NCBI RefSeq assembly: GCF_009389715.1
Contig: NW_024067848.1
Coordinates: forward strand, 62,001-126,000
Length of the DNA stretch: 64,000 nt
DNA from: Phoenix dactylifera
Lineage: Eukaryota > Streptophyta > Magnoliopsida > Arecales > Arecaceae
Direction: 5' to 3'
Position numbers and translations under genes: made by a program. Under the pieces are notes generated by a model. The model worked only from the letters and a program-made list of their open reading frames with translations. It made no database searches and was not told the origin of the DNA. Shown here piece after piece: positions 11,196-23,262 of this stretch. Each line of letters opens with the position of its first letter. Within the stretch, counting starts at the first letter, position 1.

Positions 11196-12964
11196 CATTT
11201 TATTATTGTTCTTTAAAAGAAAAGGAATAATGGAATGGCAACTTACTTGTCGTTTCATCTGCATTGACCTATTTCAAACCCAACAGAGACCATGTGTTGA
11301 GACTTTAATCTAATAGCAGCACATTTGGAGCATCTGGGGTCATTTGTGCTGCACGGAGTGAAGCTATGTAGTTTATTTACGACCAAATTGCAGGGTCTAA
11401 TTGGTGTGGCTGCAATCTAATCAGTCCGAGGATGGCCTCAAATTTAGAATCTGGGTATTGAGTTCTCTACCACATCGGCGATGACACGGGCATTTCTGTG
11501 TGCCATAACTTGACACGGGCATGATTTAGGTCACTACACGGTGAAAATAACACGGTTGATAGAGATCTGCTCACAAAGTGCTATAACTCCTCACGAGAGC
11601 TATTTGGGTAAGGACACTGCTAAGTTTAGCCAATAATGAACCTGGAACGGGACAATGTTCGGAATTCATGCTCAGATTTCCCACACTACAATGCGGTCAT
11701 CATCTGAAGCTGATTATATATCCAGTAGTCATTGGGTGCATGCTCCTCCAATTTTCTTCTTAATTAAGTAAGTACCTAAAATGCCATCATTAGCATAGGA
11801 CCTTCATATAATCTCCAATTTTATTATTAGAAAAGTAATTAAGTACTTAATATACCAATGTTAGCATATGAACATGAGATGAATAAGAGTTGAAATCCTC
11901 TACCGTGCATGTTCTGCACCATAGGGTGCTTACGGACCCTCCGTGTTGTCAATCTTGAAGATGTATCTTGTTTGGCTCCCATAACAATCTATCTCTAGAA
12001 TAGATAATGTGATGGTTATCCAAACTTGCACCGGATCCGAGCTCAATGAATAAGGCTTGCACAAACCAAGCCGCTAGTGCGAATGAGGTCAACGAACTTT
12101 CATGTTGTCATTGTAAATAGTATGGTTCGTGGATTTTTGGAAATTCTCGGATAGGCTTTGAAATTTTCTTTGATGAGAGCTAAGTCAAGAAGGTCATATA
12201 TGTGTCATGGTTAGAAAAGAAATATGAACCTGTTATGTTTTATAAACTGGTAATCCGATCCGACCTGCTTAATCTATTTAATAAAAATATAACTTGCTTA
12301 ATCTATTAATTTATATAACCAGCTAATTTGTATAACCTATATAACCTATTAATATGTTAATTTGTATAACCTGTTGACCTTTATAACCTGTATTACTTGT
12401 TAACCTATTTAATAAATAGGCAACATGCTTAACTCGATCCAACTCAATTATTAAATAGGTTAAACGGGCTAAAAAGTGGAAACCCAAACTCGAACTGATT
12501 ATTAAATAGTTTAAATAGATCGACCTATTTACAATCCGAACTATTTAGCCCAAACCAAAACATTCTTATTAAGGGTCGAACATTGTTCAAGTCATATTTT
12601 GCTAGCTCTAATTACTATCCAGATTATACTTAATGTTTAATATATCACAAAGGGGAAAATTGTATAGGGCTGTGATACTTAGCAAGATGCATGGAGGTGG
12701 TGCTGCCTTGGTCGATAATAGATGGAGATTGAAGTTGTTGCAGATGTGGGTGATTAGAATGGTAAGCAAGAAGATGTTTCTTTCTCTAGGTAGAATCAAT
12801 GTTGTAGAAAAGCCATGTATCTTTCTAAAGGTTTAGATGAAGTTGTAAAAAAAAGGGCAGGTAAAGGAACCAGAATCTTGGGATTTTGTTTAGCTTTGTG
12901 GAAGAAAATTGCTACCTGAAAGAGAAGAGACCAACATACTGCATTTGGAAGGTTAAAATGATTT
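11048..12964. other. Intergenic stretch between the left type 2 gene and element B
   Basis: AT-rich DNA with a TA microsatellite at about 11158-11187 and a degenerate repeat at 12225-12590 (listed separately). No gene is recognised. The last 360 bases before element B contain short open frames with no family resemblance. Confidence 0.5.
12225..12590. repeat. Degenerate repeat rich in AACCTATTTAATAA-like motifs
   Basis: Repeated words such as TAACCTATT, TATTTAATAAATAGG and ATCCGATCCGACCTG recur on both strands across about 370 bases. It resembles the subterminal arrays of old non-autonomous hAT elements, but I cannot define inverted ends or a target duplication, so the class is a guess. Confidence 0.4.
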
Positions 12965-12969
12965 ATGAC

Positions 12970-13816
12970 TGTTGGGGGAAAAATAAGCCGCTCCGAAATA
13001 CGAGGGTATGCGGTCAGCATGTACCTGACAACGGCCGACCAGGAGGCGCCCGTCCAAGCGCTCGGCCTGGCGCCCGACCAGGAGGCGCCCGTCCAGGCGC
13101 TCGTCGTGGTGTCTGACCAGGAAGCGCTCGTTCAAGTGCTCGGCCAGGTGTCCGACCTGAAGGCGCCTGGCCCAGCGTCCGACCTGAAGGCGCCCAACCT
13201 ATATACTATGGTCACATCCACCTACAGTATGACCAAGGACCATGTCCTGCCGCCGTCCTCAACAATTAATGCGCATGGTTTCTACAGACCTCCGGCTTAC
13301 TCAACAATTAATGCGTATGGTCTCTGCAGACCTCCGGTTTACTCAACAATCAATGCACGTATCTCCAACTATCTACGGATCTCAAGCCCTCTACGATAAA
13401 TCTGCTCGGCAGCATTAAATCAGCCATAACAATTCCTGGGCTACGGCGTGATCGCCTACGGCAAGGCATTGACTCGCACTATCGTGCATTAATCCGCACG
13501 ACACGCTCAATCACACGGTAACTTCGCCCCGTCATATCACAGGTAATCCATTACCCCACTATAAAAGGGGAACCCTCCATCTTAGTGGGGGTTGGACTCT
13601 GAAAACCCAAAAAAAACATATCTCTTCTCTCCTCCTACACATTAGCCCCCTCTGACTTAAGCATCGGAGGGCCGGTGCCGGAAACCCCGGCCACCGGCTT
13701 CTTGCAGGTCTCCCGGAGGACGTCGCCCGCCGACGGACCACCTCCACCTGCCGTTCCAGCACTGCAGCTCCTCCTTCTCAGCCCATGGTCGCCCCTGGGT
13801 CCAATTTCCAGCAACA
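12970..13816 (+). repeat. 5' LTR of element B
   Basis: 847 bp, TGTTGGGGG...CAACA. U3 has GACCAGGAGGCGCCCGTCCA-like repeats and a 42-bp unit present as two full copies plus a partial one (from 13258). A TATA-like ACTATAAAAGGGG lies near 13558. The R/U5 end is clearly related to that of elements A and C. Confidence 0.93.
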
Positions 13817-13877
13817 GTTGGCGCTAGAGGAAGGGACCGAGTCGTGGCCATGAAGTTGAGAAGTAAAGGAGCCGCCA

Positions 13878-15300
13878 ATGCAGAAATATCTCCAAAAGGT
13901 GCGAGACCTCACATCCGCCCTAGGCTCCTTCAACATTCACCATATCCCCAGAACGGAGAACCTCAGGGCCGATCAACGGTCGAAGTTGGCGACCTCCCGC
14001 ATGAGCGAGCTCCCCAAGGCGATAGTACTCGAATATCTCCAAACACCCAGCACAGAAAAACCTGAGCCGACCCTCTGCACTGAAATTGAACCGAGCTGGA
14101 TGGATGAGCTCGTCAACTATCTACAAAGTGAGGTCCTCCCCAATGATGACCTCGAGGCTCGCCGAGTCAGGCGTCTAGCCTCCCGATTCATATTATATGA
14201 AGGCAAGCTCTACCGAAAATCCTTCACCTCTCCTCTCTTCAGATGCCTCCGTCCGTCAGAGGTGGACTACGCTATGCGAGAGGTCCATAAAGGGATATGC
14301 GAAAATCATCTAGGAGGCCGAGCACTGGCTCATAAAATCTTGCGCCAAGGATACTTTTGGCCCACACTTCAAAAAGACGCAACGGACTTCGTCCGAAGGT
14401 GCGACCGATGCCAGCGGAACGCCAACATCCAGCGCCGACCCTCGACCCCACTAACCTCAATCAGTGCTCCTTGGCCATTTGCCCAATGGGGGATCGACAT
14501 CCTGGGGCCATTCTCCTTAGCTACCGGACAGAGAAAATTTCTGGTCATCTCCATTGACTATTTCACCAAATGGGTCGAAGCCGAACCGGTGGCCCGAATC
14601 TCCGAGCAGAAGATGCGGGACTTTGTTTGGAAGTTAATAATCTGCAGATTCGGACTCCCCCGCATCCTTATATCTGATAACGGTCGTCAGTTTGACAATA
14701 TCCGTTTCAGAGAATTCTGCTCTGAGCTCGGCATCGATTACCGCTTCACCTCGGTCGCCCATCCACAGACAAATGGAGAAACCGAGGTGACGAATCGCAC
14801 CATCCTTCAGGGGCTCAAAGCCAGGCTTGACCGATCCAAGGGACAATGGGTTGAAGACCTCTACAATGTCCTCTGGGCCTACAGAACAACATTTCGGCTC
14901 TCCACCGGCGAGACCCCCTTCAACCTGGCATACGGAATGGAAGCTGTTATTCCTCTGGAAGTGGGGCTCCCCTCACCAAGAGTGGAACACTACAACGCAG
15001 CCTCCAACTCCTCCCAACTCAGGGGCAACCTGGACCTTGTCGAGGAAACCAGGGAGGCGGCCCGAGTTCGTATGGCGAGGTATCAACGGAAAACGGCACA
15101 GTACTACAACTCCAGAGTAAAAACCAAGCTCTTCAAAGTAGGAGATCTCGTCCTCAGGAGGGCTGAAGCTTCTCAGCCCACCGAGCAGAAAAAACTAGCC
15201 CCAAACTAGGAAGGACCTTACCGGGTCGCGCGAGTCTAGCGGCCCGGAGCGTACAAATTGGAGTCTCTTGAGGGAACTTTTATTCCTCGAAGTTGGAACT
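13878..15300 (+). pseudogene. Integrase region of element B with tail of second RNase H
   Basis: Retrotransposon integrase-like region, collinear with that of element C. It opens with the end of the additional RNase H domain, then a zinc-binding H2C2 motif (HKGICENH ... CDRCQRN), the catalytic core ([27 protein letters not shown]) and a C-terminal tail with [11 protein letters not shown]. The core motifs are well kept. The upstream pol domains are not present in this element, so it cannot be a working copy. Confidence 0.85.
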
Positions 15301-15556
15301 CCAAGAACCTTCGGATGTACTACCAATAAATCCTTTGGAGGTCATCAACAAATGGAAATACAACTCTCACTCCACTTATGATGATTTGCTTACGGTTCTC
15401 CATTAATTATTTCATACTCCTCCTGATATTGGGATGCTCATGAATCCTAGGAAAACCCGACCAAGCTCGGATGCCCGACCAAGCTTGGATGCTCAGTCAA
15501 GCCTGAAGCACCTCGCTGCGCTGATATCGAGCTCGGTCTCGATCTCCCTCAAATAC

Positions 15557-16255
15557 CTCGACTAAGGTCGGGATGCCCCGTGAGTCGACAGTAGAGTCCC
15601 AAACTCCCTCGACCTCGGAAAGCGTCGCAGGTCGATAGTGCGTTCCCAGACCCCTCGACCATGCGCACGATCCCTCGACTAAGATCGGGATGCTCCGTGA
15701 GTCGACAGTAGAGTCCCAAACTCCCTCAACCTCGGAAAGCGTCGCAGGTCGATAGTGCATTCCCAGACCCCTCGACCTTGCGCACGATCCCTCGACTAAG
15801 GTCGGGATGCCCCGTGAGTCAACAGTAGAGTTCCAAACTCCCTCGACCTCGAAAAGCGTCACCAGGTTGACAGCGAGCCCGAGCTCCCTCGACCTCGTGC
15901 TCGATCCCTCGACTAAGGTCGGGATACCCCGTGAGTCGACAGTAGAGTCCCAAACTTCCTCGACCTCGGGAAGCGTCACCAGGTCGACAGCGTGCCCGAG
16001 CTCCCTTGACCTCGTGCTCGATCCCTCGATTAAGGTCGATATGCCCCGTGAGTCGACAGTAGAGTCCCAAACTTCCTCGACCTCGGAAAGCGTCACCAGG
16101 TCGGCAGCGAGCCCGAGCTCCCTCGACCTTGTGCTCGATCCCTCGACTAAGGTCGGGATGCCACGTGGGTCGACAGTAGTCCCAAACTCACTCGACCTCG
16201 GGAAGCGTCGCCAGGTCGACAATGAGACCAAGCTCCCTCAACCTCGGAAAGACAA
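15557..16255. repeat. 117-bp tandem array in element B
   Basis: Six units, each starting near CTCGACTAAGGTCGGGATG, at about 15557, 15674, 15791, 15908, 16025 and 16142. The spacing is a constant 117 bases. Since 117 is a multiple of three, an open frame runs through the array on the minus strand (about 240 codons). No domain is recognised in it, so I treat it as a repeat and not a gene. Confidence 0.92.
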
Positions 16256-17476
16256 CAATGGGGTGGGACCTTCGCGGACCCTCCAACGCGCGTGCGCGCC
16301 TAAAACAGAATGACTGCGGTATTCTTCCCTGATCGGCTGGAGCGGGCTATGCTGTTGCGCGAGGCCCTGACCAAAGCGCCGTTTCATTCTGCAACGGACG
16401 ATATTATCCGCAGAAGCGGACTCCAGGCCAAAGAATGCCTCTAAGAGCCGATCGCAGAGCGGAATCGGCTACCTCCACCTGAAGTGCTCGGCTCTAATGG
16501 TGCGAAAGATACCCTTCACCTGGCCCCTATATTATTGCATCCACTTGTTTATATACCATAACGATCGACAAAATTCCGATCAAGCTCGGGATCTCCCCCG
16601 ATCAAGGTTGAGATGCCCTTCCGAGCCGGCCAAAAGCCGAAGTCTCAACCCCAGGCATGCTCTCACCACTAGTCTACAGGTTGATCTATACAGATCCCTG
16701 AATGAGGGCTCGGCCGAGTTTAAATGTCGGTCTAGGTTGACGCCTACCTGCAGCGACGGCCTCAAGCCTAAACACTCTAGCCGAGCTCAGAAGTGCTGAG
16801 TCGCTATGTTTCGATTCTACTAGTTGGTACGCCAACCAAATTCAAGGTTAATTGCCACGAAGGCCCTAACAATAGCTTGACTCTGGTCTACGATCCCCTC
16901 GGGGACCGACTCTAAAGTTTTGGCAAGCCTATACCCGGAAAGCCAAGTCTGAAGACTCGGCCAAGACCTTCCGGAAGATGATCTAAAGGCCTGACGAAAC
17001 CCCTCCGGGGTCAAGACCGAGCTCAGCCCTCTCTGCGAGATTCGTATCCGAGCTCAAAGGCTCGGCGAAACTCGAATCCAAGCTCGAGGGCTCGGAGAAA
17101 TTCGAATCCGAGCTCGAGGACGATGAATTTTCTCAAAGTCCAAGCTTGAAGCATTCCCTATCAAATCTAAGCTTAATGACTTAGCGAGCGCAATTGGGAC
17201 TTAGCCGAGCCCGAGGAATACGCCAAAGGATATCTTAGTCTAAACGATTGAAAATCTATCCACTATGTAGAAGGAAAAGACAAGGCGAGCGCAAATTTAG
17301 GAAAAGAGAAGAGAATTCTTTATTGATAAAGCCCAGAGGCTAAGTACAAAACCAAGGTTCGGCCGTACAATTTCAGGGGCCGACCTTACAAAAAAAAAAA
17401 CAAACAAACAAAGAAACAAAACCCTAAGAGGCGTGCGCAGCTCCGAGGTCATCCGCAGCAGTCATCTCGGCATGCT
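16256..17476. other. Element B interior between tandem array and antisense coding region
   Basis: Non-coding retrotransposon sequence rich in CGAGCTC-like words (for example 17040-17120). No domain is recognised. Confidence 0.5.
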
Positions 17477-19785
17477 CTATCGGAGCTCTCTCTCAGGTCC
17501 ATCCGCGACGTAGGTCTCGGCCTGGGTCTCACCAGCAGCCTGGAGGGCAGCATCAGAAGCTCCCTCGGGGTCCCCCTCAATGGGAACCTCAGCCTCCTCG
17601 GTCGCCTGAACTTCGGCCCCAGCCGGGTCTTCAGACCCATCCCCCTCCTCGACCCCTGCTCCGGGTTGGAGCAGATTGAGGTCGAACTCGGGGCAGAGCC
17701 TCCTCAGTTGGTTGCGGAAGTCCTCAAAGCGGCGGATGAGTCCATCCACGGCCTCTTCCTCCAACAGGTTGCGAAACTCTTCCGATTTCCTGAAGAGTCT
17801 CACTGCGTGCTGAGCCTCCTCCTGGGCCCTCTCCTCGCGGGTCTCGAGCTCCTTGACCTTGAGTTGGGCGCCCTTCACCTCCTGCTCGCGGACAGCGAGC
17901 GCCGAATGGTCCTCGGCTAGACGCGCCTTGGCAGCGCGCACCTCCGACCTGGCCAAGGCATGTGCGCCCTTCTCTTCCTCAAGCACCGCAGTTAGCGACC
18001 GAAGCTCGCCTTCGCCGGCCTCTACTCTTGCGAGCAGCTCCCTCCGCAGAAGCTCGGACTCGCCGAGCTTCGCCTCGGCCTGGCAGAGCTACCTCTCGGC
18101 CTCTTCTTGTCCCCTCTGACACCTTCGGGCCCGCTCCCGATAGTCAGACGCTATGTGCATCAGGGTCTCGACCTCATGAAGATGCTGTGAACAGCGAATG
18201 AACGAATGAGTTGAGGCTAAAAAATGAAAGCTGAAAACGAGGGTTAAAAAGGTAAACTTACCCGGATCGCGAAGTAATAGGTTCCGTCCAAGAAGCTGTT
18301 GTAGCTCGTGGACCGAATCTTGGCCTAGTCGGTCGGGAGCAGCGCAGCTCGGAAAACCTGCCGTGCTACAGCAGGATTCTCGAGGGCCGAGTCACCCTCA
18401 AAAACATCCCACAAAGGGAGGTACGGCCTCCTCTCCGATCGGGAATCGACTTCTGAGGGACCAGGGAGACTGAGCCTTGCTGGGCTCGGCGGGGCCGGGG
18501 GCGACCTCGGAGCACCCTGACTGCTCCCCGGCTTGGGATCCGAGCGCCGCTGCTCGACAGGACGTCGATCAGGGCGCTGAGAGATAGGAGCCGGGCAAGC
18601 CAACATCGCTGAAGCTCCCACGGAACCCGAGCCCCTGCGGTCGGTGCTCGGGACCTCCCGAGCAGGCCTGGAAGGCCCGCCCTGGGCTATGCTCGCCTCG
18701 GCGCCAGCACCAGCTGAAGACCTGGCCTTCTTCTTGGCTCGGGTGGGGCCCCACCAATCTCGGCTGCCCTCTTTCGGAAGCGAGCGTAGAGGGCTGCGTT
18801 CTTGGTCACCATCTTCGGAACGTCTCTAGAGGCAAGAAGGGAAAGTCAGAATGTTAGAGAAGAAACAAGAGCAAAATGAATTAAAAGAAAAAAAAAAAGA
18901 AAGAGAGAAGAAAGAACAACCACCACCACCCTTACCCTAAGGACGCGCCGAGCTCAAGCCTACGTTGACTAATGCGTCCTCGCTTATAAGGTCGTTCAGA
19001 AGAATGTTTTCCTCGAGGCCGTAAAGAGCGTCGAGGATCTTCTGCTCATTCTCGGACAATTTTGGGAGTTTGTTGGCAGTCTTGAGTCGGGCCTGCCCCC
19101 ACCTGGTGTCGAATCCCCATGACCGCTTGGAGGACAAAAAGAAGAATTTCTCCTTCCACCCGTGAATGGAGGTCGGAGCACCCCGAAAGAATGACCGACC
19201 ACCTCAAAGGGCAAGATACAACTATTCTCCGTCTCCCGGGTTGGACTTCAGTAAGAAGCACCACCGGAAGATGTTGACTGAGGTCGGTATCCCGTGCGCA
19301 AGGCACAGGGATTGAAAACCGACGATCGTCCTCCACGTGTTTGGAGCGAGCTGCGCTGGGACGAGCTGATAAGTCGCCAGGAGCTCGTTCACAAACCCGT
19401 GGAAGGGGAACCGCAGGCCGGCCCAGAGTGTTTCCAGATACACCCCGATCCGACCCGGGGGAGGCCTCGTTATTCGATCCTCCGGCCTCGCAGGTTCCAG
19501 ACGAAACCCTCGCCGAGGGAAAAACCACTCCTCAGCCATCTCCACCTCCTCACCGCTCATGGCGGATCCGAATTCGTCCGGACCACGACCCATCCTAAAG
19601 AAACAATCAAAAGAGGGGGAAGGAACCAAAAAACGAAAACCCTCAGAGCAGACAAGGAGGAGGGAGAAAGCACCTTCTAAAACTTTGCCGGAGATGACAA
19701 CGAATCGCAGGATTGGAGAGGGAAAGCTGGAGTAACCGCTTCGGGAGGCCGCCGGAAGAAACAAGGGGATACCGGAAAACACCAA
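17477..19785 (-). pseudogene. Antisense coding region of element B (putative gypsy-type transposon domain plus coiled coil)
   Basis: Reads opposite to gag-pol. Upstream on the minus strand (about 19.1-19.8 kb) is a stretch like the plant 'putative gypsy type transposon' family (PF04195): [50 protein letters not shown]. Downstream (about 17.4-18.0 kb) is an Ala/Glu/Arg-rich coiled coil followed by an acidic tail. Element C has the same pair in the same place. Antisense coding regions downstream of integrase are known in Tat-lineage elements. The parts may be joined by splicing, as often annotated for this family. It looks broken in several places, and its function is unknown. Confidence 0.7.
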
Positions 19786-20171
19786 GCTATGGCAACCAAA
19801 TAGAAACCCTGAAACCGAGTTAAGGGTTTATATAAACCTCTCCAACGGCCCGGATCGACAAGACAAGATCTCGCCTCCCGTCCAGATTATGCCACGCGTC
19901 GGCCCCGAAAGCCGAAACGGCATATTAAATCGACGCCTTGAATGCAGAATCAAGGGGGCGCCGTATCGGATCGCGAGGCCCCATCATGAGCTCACAAAGC
20001 GAGGACACATCGAAAAGCAAAAGGATGTCGCCCCGTCTCCTCCCATTAAAAGCGCCTTGAAGTATGCGGAGCGCCGAAATAATTCAAAATCTCCCATCCC
20101 GCATTAATGCAAAAAACAACTACTTCCCGCGCCCGAGCCTGGTAGCGGCTCGAATTCGGAAGTCGTGGGGT

Positions 20172-21063
20172 TGTATTGGGGGAAAAATAAGCCGCTCCGA
20201 AACACGAGGGTATGCGGTCAGCATGTACCTGACAACGACCGACCAGGAGGCGTCCGTCCAGGCGCTCGGCCTGGCGCCCGACCAGGAGGCGCCCGTCCAG
20301 GCGCTCGTCCTGGCGTCTGACTAGGAAGCGCTCGTCCAGGCACTCGGCCAGGTGTCCGACCTGAAGGCGCCTGGCCCAGCATCGGACCTGAAGGCACCCA
20401 ACCTATATACTATGGTCACATCCACCGACAGTACGACCAAGGACCATGTCCTGCCGCCGCCCTCAACAATTAATGCGCATGGTCTCTGCAGACCTCCGGC
20501 ATACTCAACAATTAATGCGCATGGTCTCTGCAGACCTCCGGCTTACTCAACAATTAATGCGCATGGTCTCTGCAGACCTCCGGCTTACTCAACAATCAAT
20601 GCACGTATTTCCAACTATCTACGGATCTCAAGCCCTCCACGGCAAATCTGCTCGGCAGCATTAAATCAGCCATGACAATTCCTGGGCTACGGCCTGATTG
20701 TCTACGGCAAGGCATTGACTCGCACTATCGTGCATTAATCCGCACGACACGCTCAATCACACGGTAACTTCGCCCCGTCATATCACAGGTAATCCATTAC
20801 CCCACTATAAAAGGGGAACCCTCCTATCTTAGGGGTGTTGGACTCTGAAAATCCAAAAAAAAACATATCTCTTCTCTCCTTCTACACATTAGCCCCCTCT
20901 GACTTAAGCATCGGAGGGCCGGCGCCGGAAACCCCGGCCACCGTCTTCTTGCAGGTCTTCCGAAGGACGCCGCCCGCCGACGGACCACCTCCACCTGCCG
21001 TTCCAGCACCGAAGCTCCTCCTTCTCAGCCGACGGTCGCCTCCGGGTCTAATTTCCAGCAACA
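20172..21063 (+). repeat. 3' LTR of element B
   Basis: 892 bp, ending CAACA immediately before the target duplication ATGAC. It is about 45 bases longer than the 5' LTR, almost all from one extra copy of the 42-bp unit (full copies at 20462, 20504 and 20546, partial at 20588). A TATA-like ACTATAAAAGGGG lies near 20804. Confidence 0.92.
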
Positions 21064-21068
21064 ATGAC

Positions 21069-22180
21069 CACAAGAAATGGTTAGTTTACTCGCAAGTTAG
21101 GATGTGTCTCAATGGTCATTCCCCATAACCAGAGATTCTAGATTCGATTTTTGAATGGTGCATCCTTAAAATCTAGATTTGGATAATTATAATGCAGGGT
21201 CTCTCTCTCTCTCAGAAAAATAAAAAAAACTACTGTTGTAGGGTTCATAAGAACATAAAATGAATCCTACTGGAGAAAGGTCATTATTATATGAGAAATA
21301 CACCATGGCTTCTGCTAATATTTAAGGTTCGAATCTTGAGCTCAAGCTCTAATACGTTCGGCTGATGGTTATATAGACTATCAAATAGAAGAAGGGGTGT
21401 GGTCTTCATCTTTCATAAATGACAAGGAATACATAAAGTTAAGAGAGCGGATCCTGAATTGAGGCATGCATGATCCGATAGAGAAAATATTGAGCGATGG
21501 GGGGATTGAGATGCTGCATCGGTCCCAGCATTGCCTTTTCATGTTAAAGTTGAAGAGACTTAGGAAGCTAATTATGTTTCAAATCTAATTATGTTTTAAT
21601 TAACATCAAATTCGTGGATTAGTGATCGCATATTGCAAACCCACCAAAATTTTATGCAAGATGTCATTTATTTGAAGGTACACCATGGTTTGCGTTGGAT
21701 AATGGCAGTTTAAACATACAGTTGGAGCACTTTAAACATTCTTCTCTAAAATACTTACCATCCCATACGAGCTTCACAAAAATACCATGACATTTCTATA
21801 AAATGGTGAAAACCAGAAGAAAATTAGACAACCAAATTCCAATTGATCCGGCATATCTCTCCTCAACTGTTTTTCTCAAAATCAATTAACTTGAATATTG
21901 GAGGATTCTTCGCCGGATATAGCACAGGATATTCAACCTTCGCCTCGAATTCCAGTGGCAACAATCACCTTGGGCGATTAGCGATCGCTAAACCTCGTTA
22001 GTGATGTTTTTTAGGCATCAAGTCAATAAAAATAATAGAAAGACATAATTTAAATTTCATCGAATGAATGAAAGAATTACAAACCATATATATCTATAGT
22101 AACACTCAAGTGACCCCCCCCTATCTCTTTATCCGTGTACATCCCAGAGCCCACTACGACCATTAACTTTTCCCCCACTT
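21069..22180. other. Intergenic stretch between element B and the right type 2 gene
   Basis: AT-rich, with a short CT microsatellite near 21200. It holds the 3' flank of the minus-strand gene at 22181. No gene or bounded repeat was recognised. Confidence 0.5.
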
Positions 22181-23125
22181 CTACACCAGGGTGGAGCAGG
22201 AGGAAGTCGACGGGTCAAACAAAGCTGGAACCAGGTACTTCCTCCCGCTGGCCCCGTTCACGTTGTAGCTCGCCCCGGTGGTGGAGTCCACCAACAAATT
22301 CCCGGGATATCCCGGATACGCCCCCTTGGCATAAACCCCCGGGCACGCCGTCGCGGCCTCCAACGGCGCCTCGTTCGGCCCCTGGTAGAATCCGTCACCG
22401 AACGGGTTGGTCAACGTGCCGGCCATCATGCTCGCCAAGTTGATCACCATGCCGTCGATCCCGACGTCGCCGTTAGGCGCCACCAACGGCGGGGTCTGGG
22501 GCCCGTAGACCGGCTGGTGGAAGGGCCACGCGCACTGACCCGGGCACTGCGTCGCCGAGTTGCCGACCCAGATGTAAGCGAACCGGCCGGACTTAGACCG
22601 GGGCGAGGACCCGTGTGTCCCGCACCGGCTCATGCAGAACCCCTCGACCGCGACGTCAGCCGCCGTTAAGACGACATTGACGGCGTTCTTCGGAGCCCCG
22701 CGGCTCGCCAGCTTGGCGATGTCGGCGTCGGTGAGCGACTTGCCGAGGGAGTAGGAGTCGTCGAGGATCTGCTCACCGAGAGTGAGCGCAGGGAACTTGG
22801 TCTTCGACTGGGCGTAGTACTTTTCGGTGGTCTTCCACCAGGTGGACACCGACGGCGCCGGCTGCTTCTGGTCACTGCCCTTCGTGGAGAGGGAAGTGAC
22901 GAAGTCGGAGATGATGGCTCGCTGCGAGGCGGCGAACTTACCGTACCAGATGAGGTTCACCGATACAGGACCGGTGAGGAGAGCCCCCTTGTGGTAGGTT
23001 AAGACTGGAGATTGTTCCTCCACTAAGACATTGAGCTTTCTAGCACCATAGGAGCACTGGAACAGAAGACAAGCTACTACTATAATAATACAAAGGATAC
23101 AAGGCCTAATACTAGAAGAAGCCAT
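22181..23125 (-). CDS. EXORDIUM-like protein (PHI-1 family), type 2, right (inverted) copy
   Basis: Intronless, 314 residues, the inverted partner of the gene at 10103-11047. The start is the Met of MASSSIRPC, aligned to MASSSISPC of the partner; an in-frame Met eight codons upstream would only lengthen the leader. The signal peptide ends near QCSYG. All family blocks are present ([59 protein letters not shown]). One oddity stands out: the Cys of the CSLGKSL block, present in the other three genes, is Tyr here ([10 protein letters not shown]), a single-base difference. The protein is otherwise intact and should be secreted to the apoplast. Its role is presumed to be that of the family, in cell-wall growth or hormone response. 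Confidence 0.95.
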   Translation of the reverse strand: MASSSIRPCILCIIIVVACLLFQCSYGARKLNVLVEEQSPVLTYHKGALLTGPVSVNLIWYGKFAASQRAIISDFVTSLSTKGSDQKQPAPSVSTWWKTTEKYYAQSKTKFPALTLGEQILDDSYSLGKSLTDADIAKLASRGAPKNAVNVVLTAADVAVEGFCMSRCGTHGSSPRSKSGRFAYIWVGNSATQCPGQCAWPFHQPVYGPQTPPLVAPNGDVGIDGMVINLASMMAGTLTNPFGDGFYQGPNEAPLEAATACPGVYAKGAYPGYPGNLLVDSTTGASYNVNGASGRKYLVPALFDPSTSSCSTLV

Positions 23126-23254
23126 TAGTATAGAACTAAAAGAGGACACTAAGGGAGAGGAGAGGTCTCGGGTTATATTATATGCTTCTTTCCGAGAGGA
23201 AGAGAGGAGATTTGTTTGTAGCTGGGTGAGGGAGAAGGGTGGGCTTAGGGGGGG

Positions 23255-23262
23255 TTTATATA
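23255..23262 (-). promoter_or_regulatory. TATA box of the right type 2 EXORDIUM-like gene
   Basis: TATATAAA on the minus strand about 130 bases upstream of the chosen ATG. It is the same octamer at a similar distance as in the left type 2 copy (9983-9990), so it is probably inherited from the duplicated promoter. Confidence 0.75.

Larger units (their letters stand above)
12970..21063 (+). mobile_element. LTR element B: Ty3/Gypsy, Tat lineage, internally reduced (8.1 kb)
   Basis: Fossil element with both LTRs and a perfect 5-bp target duplication ATGAC (12965-12969 and 21064-21068). Parts in order: 5' LTR, primer-binding-site-like sequence, the end of the second RNase H plus integrase (+), a 117-bp tandem array, an antisense coding region (-), 3' LTR. 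Gag, protease and reverse transcriptase were not found, so it is non-autonomous. The LTRs differ at roughly 30-40 of 850 aligned bases by eye (about 4%), plus one repeat-unit length change. This suggests about 1.5 My at grass rates, older if the host evolves slowly. It lies between two convergent EXORDIUM-like genes. Confidence 0.92.

Noticed and set aside
15497-16231. A 244-codon minus-strand open frame as a repeat protein gene
   Set aside because: It equals the 117-bp tandem array. No start context or domain argues for a gene, so it is kept only as a finding.
21300-21345. tRNA-derived SINE suggested by GGTTCGAATC near 21327
   Set aside because: No A box at the right distance, no tail and no target duplication.
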